A stretch of DNA of 27,112 bases from Coemansia sp. RSA 922 (GCA_027577415.1 JANBQS010000194.1:1-27112), one strand, 5' to 3'; shown: positions 18,901 through 27,112, counted from the stretch's first letter. The notes: generated by a model not told the origin, from the sequence alone. Translations and numbers: made by a program.

Positions 18901-18972
18901 TGTATAGGCGTTGGTCTCGGCGAATTGCACCTGCGCCTGTGGCGGAGGGTTTATCGGAATGAACGCCGGCAT
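12925..18972 (-). CDS. HIR3: HIR complex subunit HIR3/CABIN1-like, TPR-rich
   Basis: Large TPR-type scaffold of the HIR histone H3-H4 chaperone complex, which acts in replication-independent nucleosome assembly and histone gene repression. This is one uninterrupted exon of 2015 residues. The N-terminus FIPINPP (4-10) and helical repeats to about 260, including ALQFDTADVAHYLAIGNCAL, resemble the Hir3/CABIN1 start. A Ser/Ala/Asp-rich low-complexity region (about 370-490) contains basic KRRSTRFIERA. The segment AWYHLGRAFSDLADEMLLG (about 1270) with QRRSLSCAIQAS matches a conserved Hir3/CABIN1 block. A second acidic region lies near 1340-1360. A seven-Pro run (about 1889-1896) is coded by CCG/CCT repeats near 13282-13305. 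The stop lies 89 bp from the convergent FLX1-like stop. The family rests on short motifs in a divergent protein, so confidence is moderate-high. Confidence 0.8.
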   Translation of the reverse strand: MPAFIPINPPPQAQVQFAETNAYTEGPTTILASHARIEEKVRDLVLGYQVAMKTWANGQLRDARDNLDALCENVLVCHKQEAHIESECNAYCMEYGGVPMSRMRFLAFANSGYLHMAGICEQTLTGLDVDLVCGSVGPDAEEALSRALTLLTAALQFDTADVAHYLAIGNCALLLGQPDVALSALSSGIGPLPDGLGLQGLSSYQGTQNCTHLEQTISKRFGPRQWWCVKAMVHTLLVRGDTELACSIVKRVAELNPDLSHSLLLPPNLQPPVLMSLPAAVVPHALYSLAPPRLPEGVELKEAPVLNIHSDNDRVSLIELGSKILNLFEQSIQSAPETVSSTLHTHVAFAISEEPAAGTDNVALFDPAQHAICYIEADAVSNTADGGGGIGSSNTVTEQLLADAATDSAADADRDHVSADEANNGCLPRSNKRRESLSGDEMPAKRRSTRFIERASSGVSGNVSSAGISSTVPGLGTSRTSAARSSQRRALALSLDAAESPAYCRARDMAGAWFEAAGVATRSEFFDALGASAFVASAAAHQARLDRGAPTKSSVSQSTIGDSNNDDKAEWGLADVCPRGKGASSGDSPLAGRRSSKHGNADDQYMDSLTALITSRLTPEVSCQPARENPVALNEVITSTECQAVLEGNHGIVDLLLRFIDTTTLRFYVAPADFIKSKDLKRLCLCAVQHTFDVLLDLVGNHISLSKSIDALQRALRQATFMLLLLTDAIASQCDSREMWTSLHAAWIDSVRSSMASAEVPASEQCVGLYLLSEAWTCYEIDVLANDVSSAAVHIEQCLLLLEQVGLSGEGSLAVSCAFSGELLSLSLVRERQQHLALFKRLSEAYRLAAKHEQRAADMLSSILVPFSAQPSRSLPFRQRISAVRLLASLYRQKSAASDESRVILYELALYLSRLLACRADTTIPVRAALVRSVECLRRLYEMSEDNAAARQYLEQAADHDGSKRLVMQLVAVALAITCHYALDPALECSLAAVEADFVGLAFWLAAKLGASLDVACLEKVSSGSPALPDDSDEAASLDSYIEFLSAVHELLGERGACTSASGALLKHLLLVCRRMLDKDRDNLPCWDVAASCLRCLFDIRLHSSNIQVHVCEHLDMDAECANLVYLLVEPELVDAIRNRKGTGLRSDFKTILEKATSALGDLDIEKHPRLSMNMDVIDGYLDGPSMPSFGVIDLALRAGTLELPDSRLPLRQSVYDSSIFAAFLTQPFVRAAAQHESLLFRMRSGLTRAVGDYDKIFDDYRLNIALGADPSEAWYHLGRAFSDLADEMLLGTASELADCKYDIALLQRRSLSCAIQASQKLPPLLLSGAADKKRPKLANNAGIGYDSDSDSSQDDGSDFALRQHVRVASSTGHLLYRIAARPLPLLALRVLPSNVLVSDDGSESGQQWDIGEWGGNCDRSAVRSLSASLTKRYAVAPQSHQVYALARVMFARASKLDASNWEWAYMLGKIASKLGDSLTACALYLKASHLAVSAGSKCSAVGAGVHSGQALGPTVGSAVASATIPEVAMDALCKLLTSLSKLLLSKQIDAAAARRFVSALPAPCAPNTDSVVLSSASSDPPLEGSSHHGSGPPEKPANDSEVLAIFCAIRSVVSQMCASDKRRRHHRSLFLLSWIDHHVLGESERAKQALSSSLLNMRTTTKQLASFYKTEFEAPGKHYLYLEKYLALYIETLVATLDIAGVQLVLRKLGRSSDSLHAPSVLQQQAAAAELEILQRMARILNCPKFVVDSLGKEHIILHDALSGASSAQIYSITRHCRLNRPHFNHARDIARDNISFFTAQRELLAKTIGFVSSTADGSACASELAQIRLSLDDYLAVADKAMLLFGHLLDQKKRRAEEPETMDKLHDCLADVYMLILSVYGQCLRTAQPPPPPPPSLEHNMDEVLSFFRSTAQLPLASPPMKRSEGLFWQNVIFDEARHEPSQQYKLLDPLLEFQVNKLLDAVRDATVAQQSPTADRVRSDPAAQAVSPTRTREDPLASLVQVHHASTTADND

Positions 18973-19175
18973 TCGAGGATACCTTTATGCAACAGTGCTC
19001 GATTCCTCTCAATTGGTTATTATATGCTGGCGCAAATGACAAATAGGAGCAGCTAGAGTTCACAAAGCAAGGTTTGCGTCAGACGGATCAATGCTTTATA
19101 CCTAAACCAATTAACAAATGCCGTATGGGTCACTCGAGACCTGTACATTTTGTGCTGGCAAAGAAGAAAAAAACA

Positions 19176-22100
19176 CTAGGCTCGGCGCATCATTGGGTGG
19201 ACTGGGTTTTCGGGCCGAGTGGGTGTCGAGGCGCGAATGCCTAGCTTGTCGAGCACGGCATGCATTGTGACCACACAGCCATAGCTACCTAGTCTGTAGT
19301 CAATCTCTGCGTAGAGCATATCAGCGAGTGTCTGTATATCGATCCAGTTGGGCTCTTCTTTATTTCCCTCAACGATACCCGTCTTTTTGCACGATAATCG
19401 GTGCTCAAGAATACCGCCGGTTTGCATGTTACACTCTTGGTTGGTGGGGTGCATGTCAGCCAACAGCTCGGTATCATCCTCGATTTGGATGACTGGCAGC
19501 CAAATAAACACGTACCCAGGATCCGTCATCTCATCCTGCCAAAGCAAGGGCGTATTGGTAGCCAAGTCTCTCAGTAGGCGCGCACCAGGACCAACTCGAG
19601 CCGTTTCGGGTCGCGGATCGACTCGCCATGGCTCGTACGCTAATGGTGCTGCACTACCAAGCAATTGCTCCATGTTTACCTTGTCCAAAGGTGGCGCCCT
19701 CCCAGAGTGACTGTCGACGCTTGAGTCTATAAGCAATTGATGCGGCAGAGTGCCGTGCGACATCTCCTGTATAGATGGGTTATCTTGAATCCGGTCGATA
19801 CATAGACGCAGGTCAGTCGCTTCTGTCGACTTGGCGGCAAAATTTCCACATGTGGTCCGATCTTCTAGCACGCTCTCATCTACCTCTGCGGAAGGAATCC
19901 CTGGATACAAGAGCTCTGGGTATATCCGACGTTTAGCAACCATATGCACTACAAATGTACCGACCAGTGTCATGCATGCAAACACTAACTGCAACTTTGC
20001 TTGGGTCGTCTTGCGTGACGATGTTCGAATGGCAAAGGCGCTGCAGAATATCGCCTGGGACACGTACAACGATATCCACCGTTGTTGCAAAAGCTTGATG
20101 GCGATTCGACCTCCCAATCGGAACGAGGTATCGTCATAGACATTCATAAACTTGTAAGCATAGACAAACGAAAAGAGTGCATAGTACACGGTTGCGGTAA
20201 CGGCCATTAGCGGAGCCATGGGCGAGTACATGGCGCCTACACGGAAGTGAGTATGACAATGTAAATGTGAGCGCTGACGAATGCTGTCTAATATACTTTT
20301 GCATGGCCTACTACCAACTTACCTAGTAAGAAAATTAAGGCGTGTACGGGCACCTGCTCTGCGTAGCCAAATTTTGAAGGGCGATTTAAGCGGCTATATA
20401 TCCGGGGCGTGTGGCCGCTTACGGCCTTTACTATGGAGTGGTGTAGCAAGTGGACGATGCGAGCAATGTCCATCGCCGAGTTTGTCAGTGCACGCATCAG
20501 CACATAGGCCATGAAGAACGTGCTTACCGTAGGAATCTCCGCAACGATCTTTGTAACTGCAGCGACTGGGTTATGAATGAAGGTATCCAGGCTCGAGAAA
20601 ATGGTAGAGGCGGCGACAGGGATTATAAACGCGTCGACAACCTCGAAGCACATCACATAGTTCATTAGCGTGAGCTCTTTGTGCCACTTGGTCGGTTGCC
20701 CTTCAAAAGAGAGCGATACTACACTTCAAAGCCAAGCATCTCCAGGGCCACGTTAGAAATGCGTGGTTTTGCCATTAAAAAGCCATTTTTAAAAAATAAT
20801 AAAAATTGATGTGCCATGCCAAAGTTGTATACTTACCTCGAAATAGTGATGGAACGGCCCACTGCAGAAGAGCCAATATTAGCGGAGGGAATACGCCCTG
20901 AATAAGTCCAGACAGAGGTGTGGGCCATTCCGAGATATCCTTGAACGGGCCGAGCTGGCTAAGTTGAGTGACCTTGGAGAGTGCCGATATAAATACCACT
21001 ACAATTATTGGGAAATTGTGCGGAATCAGTATGTATACAAAAGGCATAACCTCATTAGTCAATTGGTCTCATTAGCAGCCGCTCTGGTCGGAGCCGGCGA
21101 TAATAACATTGACATTTTCAAGCTCCTTACCGGGGAATATCCACAGCGTAATGATCGTAAATATAAATATGCGTGATACGAATTCGTACAGCCTCCTTAG
21201 TCTAGCGCCGACGTTGACGCCGCTCCAGTTGACTTCGGTTGGGTCAATGTCGCTGAACCGCGGCCAGCAAGCTGTGGTGACAGCTCGCTTGTACCACTTT
21301 GCAGAGACAGTAGGCCTTGCTGCTTCGTGCGCCGATTGTTGGCTGTTGAAGACAACTATGGCCGATGTCGATGTCTCTGCAGCCTCGGGCATTGACGCTC
21401 GCAAGGTACATATATCGTTGTTTAGCTGGACAATCTCCCTGCAATGGTACGCAATCGAATCGACCTTTTCGCCACGGAAAATACCGATATGAGAAAGGAT
21501 TGATAATCGAGTTGGCAGCCTTAAATAAGCAAGCGGACGCTCTACAGCCTGCCAATTATCTCGCTTACATCGGCGATACAGGCGAACGAGGTAGCGACAA
21601 ACATCGCTCTCTAGCGCGCTCACGTGCCACTTTCGCATCTCCACTAGCTGACGGATTGTTGGGCTGCTTAGACATGGGCTTATCTTTGCGATGCCGCCGG
21701 GGAGCGAGCCAAACATGTCCTGCAATATTTGGTCCATGCTTTGCGAACTAGGAATACCGGTCACAATGACTGTGTTGGCGCGAAGCTCCTTTTGGTAGTC
21801 GGAATCTTGAAGGTGTCTTTGGCGAATGCCGATGTAGTACCAGATATCGCCCAACGTAACATACAGCGCAATTACTACCGTTTCAAGCATATACAGTATG
21901 CGATTAGCGTACATACATAAAGGGGTGAATTGTCGAGAGGCACTAACTTTTTCTGCGACGCCGAAAGCCTTACCCGAGAAGGCCGCAAACATGGCTACAT
22001 GGGCCCAGACCCGCCCGTCATAATCTTCAATATTGCTCATTGTTAATCTATCGAGCGACTGTGATTCTCCCCTGTTGTCAATGTCGACTGCCAACAGCGT

Positions 22101-22439
22101 CGGCAAGGCAATGACAGCAAATGTGAGGAATACTTGCATGCCACTCCGAAGGCTATGCATAAACATGGCCGCATCGGGACCAGCGACTCGAAAGATTGCA
22201 TTGCCATCCACTTTCCAAGTCGCTGCGATCCACGAAAAAGAAGTGCTTTCGTACACCGGTTCGGCTCTTCGGCAATAAAGCACTGCTCCGGTGCGAGGTG
22301 CATAAAGGTGCTGCTTTTTTCGACGGACGGCACAAAACACGGAGAATATTGCCGCGCTGACGACAAAGTAGAACACAAGAGCTGAAAGAAAGGTGGCCAG
22401 CGAGGGGTTTTCGACGCTAATCAGGCTTGTATCTACCAT
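19176..22439 (-). CDS. CSC1/OSCA/TMEM63-like osmosensitive cation channel, five exons
   Basis: Multi-pass membrane protein of the calcium-permeable, osmolarity- or mechanically gated channel family (RSN1/DUF221). Exons are 21974-22439, 21131-21874, 20837-20998, 20323-20718 and 19176-20236; together they are 2829 nt, or 942 residues, with every junction in phase 1. The first intron (99 nt) is in frame and hidden in an open frame; removing it restores WAHVAMFAAFSVIALYVTLG of family length. Landmarks are a first helix near 16-37, SLDRLTMSN, VIVTGIP, a cytosolic loop of about 220 residues, LWIFPVVFISALS, PPLILALLQWAVP, EGQPTKWHKELTLMNY and a long cytosolic tail from about 700. The acceptor at 20719 is preferred over one 18 nt downstream because it keeps the conserved EG-PT segment. 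Codons look more relaxed than in its neighbours. Confidence 0.88.
21875..21973 (-). other. Hidden in-frame intron of the CSC1-like gene
   Basis: The sequence has a GTAAGG donor at 21973 and a GGTAG acceptor ending at 21875, with CTAAT as a possible branch site. It is 99 nt, a multiple of three, with no stop codon, so the open frame reads straight through. Without it, the WAH...LRQ-like segment has the family's usual 30 residues; with it, 33 extra residues interrupt a membrane helix. Confidence 0.8.
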
Positions 22440-22689
22440 GATGAACGAGCTATAAGGAAACTGCTATCAATTGGATGAAGGATTTAAAAGTATACGTGTC
22501 GTTAGCCTTTTGCAACAAGAATAAATTAAAAGAAGGAAAGTGAAATACTGGCGGATATAGAAACACAGAGCTGACAAGACAGTTGTTGGTTTGAGCCAGG
22601 CCGGGCCAATGTTAGTAAATGAGCAACCATCCTTTAAAGGCTAGGCGACCCATGGTAATTCCCCACATTTTCGGGATAGTTAATTAACG

Positions 22690-23617
22690 TTAGTACAGAC
22701 GAGACCAAGCAGGTGACTGAGCATCATCCCGACGCGGGTGTAGGCCACTGGCCCTAGTTCTAGCTCCTGGGTTAGTACTGATCATGAATCCATCGACAAT
22801 CCTGTCTTCCTTACACAGGTACGCGAGCAATCCGTCATAACCGGGACCATTTACGAGGCTGAAAGGATAGGTGGCCTCGAAAGAATCTCCAGTAGAAATA
22901 AGCGAATGCCAACGGGCGCCTGCATATACCTCATAACCAGAGACCATAGTGTCTGTTCTTCCGCTCTTCTGAGGTGACCAGTCAGGGATGTTAGTCGCCT
23001 TGTTGTTGGGGCTATTGTGTTCATATGGAGTAAATGCGCTCTTATGTGGCGATTGATTGGGGCTGCCGACATGCGTACTGGAATTGGCCTGAGAGAAATG
23101 GCTAGTGGAGTTGGTGCTAACTGAGACAGTCGCGGGTATATGTCTGTTGTCCGGCGCCAAGGGACGAACACTGCATGCGACATCGTGGCTAAAGTCGCAG
23201 TCATAGTAAGGACATTGCTTTCCACTTGCTATATTCCTGCACAGTACAGTTCCACGATTTGGCGGGTTTGGACGCTCACGGAGTTCACTTTGGCCGTGGG
23301 CAAAGGTGCAAGCATCACCCTTGGCACATGCCCCATCGTTTTTGAAGGCCCAACATTGCTTAGTCTTCCAACTGCGAAACGGCGCCGGAAAGACATTCTC
23401 TTTATTGGCCGAATCAGTCGCTATCCAAAAAAGCAATACTCTCTCCCGCAGTTAGAACAAGAACAAGAACAAGAATAAGAAAAGCAAACAAGACATGAAA
23501 TGGCTCTAAATGGTATAGAGCGGTAGACAAAGCTAGGCGAAATGTAGCCGGTCTCACTTTGATTGGGGGTAGTATGTATATATACTTGCCTGTGTCGCGC
23601 TGGAAACGAGAGGCCAT
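22690..23617 (-). CDS. TTP/TIS11-like tandem CCCH zinc-finger protein
   Basis: Likely RNA-binding protein with two CCCH zinc fingers. Exons are 23590-23617 and 22690-23420, giving 252 residues. The second exon has no ATG before the fingers, so an upstream exon is needed. The ATG at 23617 followed by a GC donor (CAG/GCAAGT) joins in phase to the GATAG acceptor at 23421, with CTAAC as branch site. Finger 1 is CX8CX5CX3H (C32, C41, C47, H51). Finger 2 is CX8CX4CX3H (C70, C79, C84, H88). The 18-residue spacer starting GQSELR is like that of TTP/Cth2 proteins, which bind AU-rich mRNA elements and speed decay. The rest is Ser/Asn/Pro-rich with a more ordered C-terminal part (about 175-230) that I do not recognise. 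Function beyond RNA binding is unknown, and the first exon is inferred. Confidence 0.75.
23456..23477. repeat. GAACAA simple repeat inside the CCCH gene intron
   Basis: Repeated GAACAA units on the plus strand; on the coding strand they form the TTCTTG pyrimidine-rich tract just upstream of the CTAAC branch site. Confidence 0.7.
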
Positions 23618-24159
23618 GGACCAACTTTGGCGGCGTGACTTGGCTTATAGCAATAAAACAAAAGTAATAATAAAACAAGATACGCGTCTCAATATCGCAA
23701 GCAGTTGGCGCCTAGGAACTGGCAACACCTAACAAAATGCCCTCTGGCTAGCGCTACAATAATATTAAAGATACAAGAGTCGACAAAAGGAACGGAAAAA
23801 GGAAGCGGCGTGTAAGAGGTGCTGGACACAAACGTGCAAGTTTATAGATGAATGCTAAAGGTGATACTACGAATATATGCGCTTGATGAGTTTATCGGCG
23901 AGATATGCATGCAACCTTAGCCGCGTGTGAGCTCCTTTTTAGACATTTCTCTTCAATGTGCCCATGGAAAAGCCGGGACTGGCCACAGCATTTTCACTGC
24001 TCAATTCAAAGCTGCTGGCAGCGGAAAGTGTGCCCACTAATGTTCTAACCTGATGCGTAATTATGTAGGAAAGAGAGTAAAAAAACATATTCCATCTAAT
24101 AGCTAGAAAGCGCAACTATAGCATATACACACTTGGCGCAAGAAGAAGAAACGACAACG
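23618..24159. other. Intergenic region: CCCH gene promoter and SRPK 3' region
   Basis: This 542-bp stretch between the CCCH start and the SRPK stop should hold the promoter of the former and the 3' UTR of the latter. I see no ORF, tRNA or repeat of note. A perfect MluI box ACGCGT lies at 23682-23687, 65 bp upstream of the proposed CCCH start. No other feature could be supported. Confidence 0.5.
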
Positions 24160-25866
24160 TTACTGAAGCCACTTGTGCGAAAGCATGGCTTCAGCAGAGC
24201 TTCTTCGGCCAGGGCTGATCTCCAGCATGGGCAGCAAAAAGTCGGCTATCTCTCGCGATTCGCGTGTGCTGAAGCCGTACTCGTCGTGCAGGAGATCCTT
24301 TAGAGAAAACGAGTGCAGGCGGCGGATGTGGCGTAGCTCGCCGCGGCGAGTAAACAGCTCGCTGGAGTACTTGCCAGACAGCGCAAACTTTTTGGGAATG
24401 GCTCCCAGGGTCTCGATTATTTGTGCCATGTGGTCTTCGTCTTTTGAGTAGCGGTTGCCCGAGTGCGGCTCAAAGAGATAGTCGCCAGTCAGCAGCTCAA
24501 ACAAGACACACGCGCACGACCACATATCAGCAGTTGCATCCCACCGCGATCCAATAATGACCTCGGGCGACCGGTACTGACGCGTCTGAATATCTTCCGT
24601 AAAGTGGTGGTCGGACCATGTGGCGTTTCCCAAGTCAGCTATCTTCACGCGAAGACCCTGCAGTCTGGCAGTTGAAGGCGACTCTGGCGCACTAGTCGCC
24701 TCGCCTTCAGTGCCAGCGAGGGAAATATCGTTCAAGTCCCGCTCCAGCGAGTGCGCCGCGCTTGACACAGCCGCAGCCGGAGGGCTTCCTCCTGTGACAC
24801 CTGCACTTACTGGGCTGGGAGCGCGAGAGTTGGCCACGCTGCGACTGGCCTGCACCAATGCCGTCTGGGCTTGAGAGCCAGCGGCGGCGTTGTCGCTGTG
24901 AAGCTCTCGCTGAATGACATCTTCGACGTTGTCAATACAAACGAGCAGGTTTTCTGGCTTCAGATCGGTATGGATCATGTTGCACGGGCCGTGCAAGTAT
25001 GCCAGGCCAGCGACGATCTGGCGAGCAATCTGCTTGACCAGTGGGACTGGGAGTCCGTCGCTCTGCTTGCTCTTCTCGCCAGTGTTGCTGTTGCTGCTGC
25101 GCCCGCTGTGCTCAGCATCGCCCGATGCGCCGTGGTGGTGACCCTGCCCATCGCCAATAAGACTGGCGTCGGTCTTGGCCGCATGTACTGCATCGCGCAA
25201 AGACCCGTAGCGCCGCGCATTGCGAAGCAAGGACAAGAGATTCTCGCCCAGAACCTCAAATACCATACACACGTGCCGGCCGTTCGGCCCCGAGTGCTCA
25301 AAACTGTCAAGCATCTTGGCGACGTGGTCCCGGCCGACATGGGCCTCCCTAGTTGTAACCGTCCGGGTGCAAAGCTCGATCTCATCTAGTGCCGCCTCTG
25401 TGTAGTGCGATGCCGACTTTACAATCTTGAGCGCCACATGGATGTTGTTTTCGCGATCGTGCGCCAGCCAGACTGTCGAAAAATGGCCCCACCCAAGCTT
25501 GCGCACCACCTTGTACTGCTGGCCTTTAAACACGTCGCCGATCTTGACTGGGTGGTATCCGCCCTTGCAGTAGTCCTCAATGTCCTCCTCCTCCATTTCT
25601 GCCTCGTCGTCGTACTCATCGCTGCTAGAGTGGCTGTCGTCCCCAGCTGCCACGCCTGAACCGACTCGTGTAAAGCTACTACCACGGCTGACCACGGGTA
25701 GAGCCGATTCACGGTGGGCGCCTTGTGGCGGGTTTGAAGCCTGTACGTGCGAGGTTGGCCGCTCAGACTTGCCGCATGCCTGCTGGGCTAGCACAATGCT
25801 CTGTGGCTTTGGCTTTTGCTGCTTAGCCTTTGCCCGGCGCTTGGCATTTAGTATCGAATTGTTCAT
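24160..25866 (-). CDS. SKY1: SR-protein kinase (SRPK/Sky1/Dsk1 family)
   Basis: Serine/threonine kinase that phosphorylates RS domains of splicing and mRNA export factors, mostly in the cytoplasm. This is one exon of 568 residues. YCKGGYHPVKIGDVFKGQQY (about 99-118) followed by KLGWGHFSTVWLAHD (123-137) is the SRPK hallmark. The catalytic Lys is K147, the catalytic loop is HTDLKPEN (299-306), the metal motif is DLG (411) and the activation end is SPE (433-435). FEPHSGNRYSKDEDHMAQIIETLG (about 465-488) is also SRPK-specific. There is a 50-residue insert near 222-272 and a spacer near 322-405, shorter than in metazoan SRPKs. SRPKs usually have HTDIKPEN; the Leu here is a small variation. The open frame extends two codons upstream without an ATG, so the start is the ATG at 25866. 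Confidence 0.93.
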   Translation of the reverse strand: MNNSILNAKRRAKAKQQKPKPQSIVLAQQACGKSERPTSHVQASNPPQGAHRESALPVVSRGSSFTRVGSGVAAGDDSHSSSDEYDDEAEMEEEDIEDYCKGGYHPVKIGDVFKGQQYKVVRKLGWGHFSTVWLAHDRENNIHVALKIVKSASHYTEAALDEIELCTRTVTTREAHVGRDHVAKMLDSFEHSGPNGRHVCMVFEVLGENLLSLLRNARRYGSLRDAVHAAKTDASLIGDGQGHHHGASGDAEHSGRSSNSNTGEKSKQSDGLPVPLVKQIARQIVAGLAYLHGPCNMIHTDLKPENLLVCIDNVEDVIQRELHSDNAAAGSQAQTALVQASRSVANSRAPSPVSAGVTGGSPPAAAVSSAAHSLERDLNDISLAGTEGEATSAPESPSTARLQGLRVKIADLGNATWSDHHFTEDIQTRQYRSPEVIIGSRWDATADMWSCACVLFELLTGDYLFEPHSGNRYSKDEDHMAQIIETLGAIPKKFALSGKYSSELFTRRGELRHIRRLHSFSLKDLLHDEYGFSTRESREIADFLLPMLEISPGRRSSAEAMLSHKWLQ

Positions 25867-26149
25867 TGCCAAGCTTACTCGCCGTGGAGATAGAGTGCCG
25901 AAGCGCTAGCACGAGTCCAAAAAAAAAGAGCCTGGACAAAAAGACGAACGGCGCAAGTGCACTATTTCAAGAACCCAAAGTAGTGTGTCGCAGCACGGGC
26001 GTTGCTTATCGGCGCCAAGCTCAGAAAGAGAGAGAGTATACGTGAGTGAAATCTAAAGAAAATGACGACCAAGAAGATACAAAGTGCCGAATGGAAGGAA
26101 AAAAAAAAAGTTAGGCGCCAGAAAAATATGCGAGGATGATCTTTGTTGA

Positions 26150-27112
26150 TTACGCAGTGGCCTTTGTGCTACCAAACCGATCAAGCACGTCCACAACATT
26201 TCGCTGCCAGCTGTACCAAGCTACACCCTGGGTGAGGCAGTCGCATAGGTCGTCCTTTTTCTTTTCGCTGCTAAACATCTCGGCCGCTGCTGCTGGGAAT
26301 TTCATATGGATACCGGGCTTTAATGGTAAAGTTTTACTGCTTGAGAGCGAGTCCAAAACCCACGACTGCACAATTGATATAGTGCGCTCTTTCTTGATCT
26401 GCCGCCTTCTTGCCTCGCGTAGGGTGCCCAGGCTCTTGCTGCCTTTTTGAACAAGCACATCAAGATCGCGATTAGCTGCGGCTTTGGTGGCCCGCTTGCG
26501 ACGCGGCTCCTTGCCGAGGGCTTGCTGGATCAACGTATGCTGCGTACTTGTCAGCTGCTTTTGCTCGCGTAGGATTCCATCCATACGTGCAATCAGACCA
26601 GCGACATTGGCATCATGCGCGTCCTCTGACCGCTTGCTTCGTGCCTTGCCGCGCTGAGGAGTTGGCGGCTCTGCTTCGTCTCCTGCTGATTGATGTGGTT
26701 CGGCGCTCAATGACCCACGACTTTCAATAAGCCCCCAATGCGTGCTGACTTGTATTGGGTTGATGGCCACAATGTGCGCGCCGGCGTGGCGCAGGTTGGC
26801 ATACAGCAGCGCTTCGACAAGGTTGTTGACCATTACAGAGTCTGTTACTGCTGCAGATCCCTGTGATCGGAACCGCTGGTGCTCGATCAGATATGTGCAC
26901 GTCGACGCAGGGCGCACAGGCAATTCTGTCTGGACAAACTTTTCTACTACGCTGGCCAACGTCCATGGCTCAAAGTTGGCCTCTGTGAGGAGCTCGACTC
27001 GCCGCCAATCCAACACCTTACCGCACCTAGAGATATGTGCAAACGCAAGATTCCTAAAGCCAATGTCTATGGACACCACCTCTTCAGGAATTAGCTCGCT
27101 ATGAGCCTCGCC
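26150..27112 (-). CDS. CCE1: Mitochondrial Holliday junction resolvase (Cce1/Ydc2), 5' end outside window
   Basis: RNase H-fold endonuclease that cuts four-way DNA junctions in mitochondria and supports mtDNA segregation. 320 residues are visible. The frame is open to the window edge with no ATG before the catalytic core, so the start and the usual N-terminal DNA-binding part lie beyond 27112. Catalytic acids match Ydc2: Asp in SIDIGFRNLAF (visible residue 16), Glu in LIEHQRFRSQ (77) and two Asp in KKDDLCD (287 and 291), with the four-residue spacing seen in Ydc2. VNNLVEALLYANL and INPIQVSTHWG are conserved. A charged linker of about 100 residues (near 130-240), rich in Lys/Arg, separates the core motifs. 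The end is short after QGVAWYSWQRN. The first visible start-like codon is GTG, not likely to be used. Confidence 0.92.
   Translation of the reverse strand, partial: GEAHSELIPEEVVSIDIGFRNLAFAHISRCGKVLDWRRVELLTEANFEPWTLASVVEKFVQTELPVRPASTCTYLIEHQRFRSQGSAAVTDSVMVNNLVEALLYANLRHAGAHIVAINPIQVSTHWGLIESRGSLSAEPHQSAGDEAEPPTPQRGKARSKRSEDAHDANVAGLIARMDGILREQKQLTSTQHTLIQQALGKEPRRKRATKAAANRDLDVLVQKGSKSLGTLREARRRQIKKERTISIVQSWVLDSLSSSKTLPLKPGIHMKFPAAAAEMFSSEKKKDDLCDCLTQGVAWYSWQRNVVDVLDRFGSTKATA

Noticed and set aside
1..27112. Possible biosynthetic, defence or other novel gene cluster
   Set aside because: All 13 genes belong to ordinary housekeeping or well-known fungal families from different pathways. 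No co-functional grouping, mobile element or sign of transfer is visible.

Overview
This window is nuclear DNA of a compact-genome fungus. It carries 13 protein-coding genes in 27.1 kb, small introns with GTAAGT-like donors, and fungal-type proteins such as a Cce1/Ydc2 mitochondrial resolvase, HIR3 and SDA1. The mix of intron-poor genes, short intergenic gaps and moderate GC suggests an early-diverging lineage, possibly Kickxellomycotina, but that placement is an inference. I see no rRNA, tRNA, transposon, CRISPR array, phage or plasmid feature.

Layout, left to right: PEF1-like penta-EF-hand gene (minus, 3' end outside the window); PRI2, DNA primase large subunit (minus); SRP68 (minus); SDA1, 60S ribosome biogenesis (minus); CDC20, APC/C activator (minus); TAF9 (plus, divergent from CDC20); RPS14/uS11 (minus, three coding exons, convergent with TAF9); FLX1-type mitochondrial carrier (plus, divergent from RPS14); HIR3/CABIN1-like histone chaperone subunit of 2015 residues in one exon (minus); a CSC1/OSCA/TMEM63-like channel in five exons (minus); a TTP-like tandem CCCH zinc-finger protein in two exons (minus); an SRPK-family kinase (minus); and a Cce1/Ydc2 Holliday junction resolvase (minus, 5' end outside the window).

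The genes are housekeeping functions from different pathways: DNA replication, cell cycle, transcription, chromatin, ribosome and SRP assembly, membrane transport, splicing-factor phosphorylation and mtDNA recombination. Nothing shows that they form one system. The points most worth a second look are at gene-structure level: a hidden in-frame 99-nt intron in the CSC1-like gene, an ATG-only coding exon and a 685-nt intron with a strong hairpin in RPS14, a probable GC-AG intron in the CCCH gene with a shortened second zinc finger, and cell-cycle-type promoter motifs next to CDC20 and PRI2. I did not find a convincing new biological system here.
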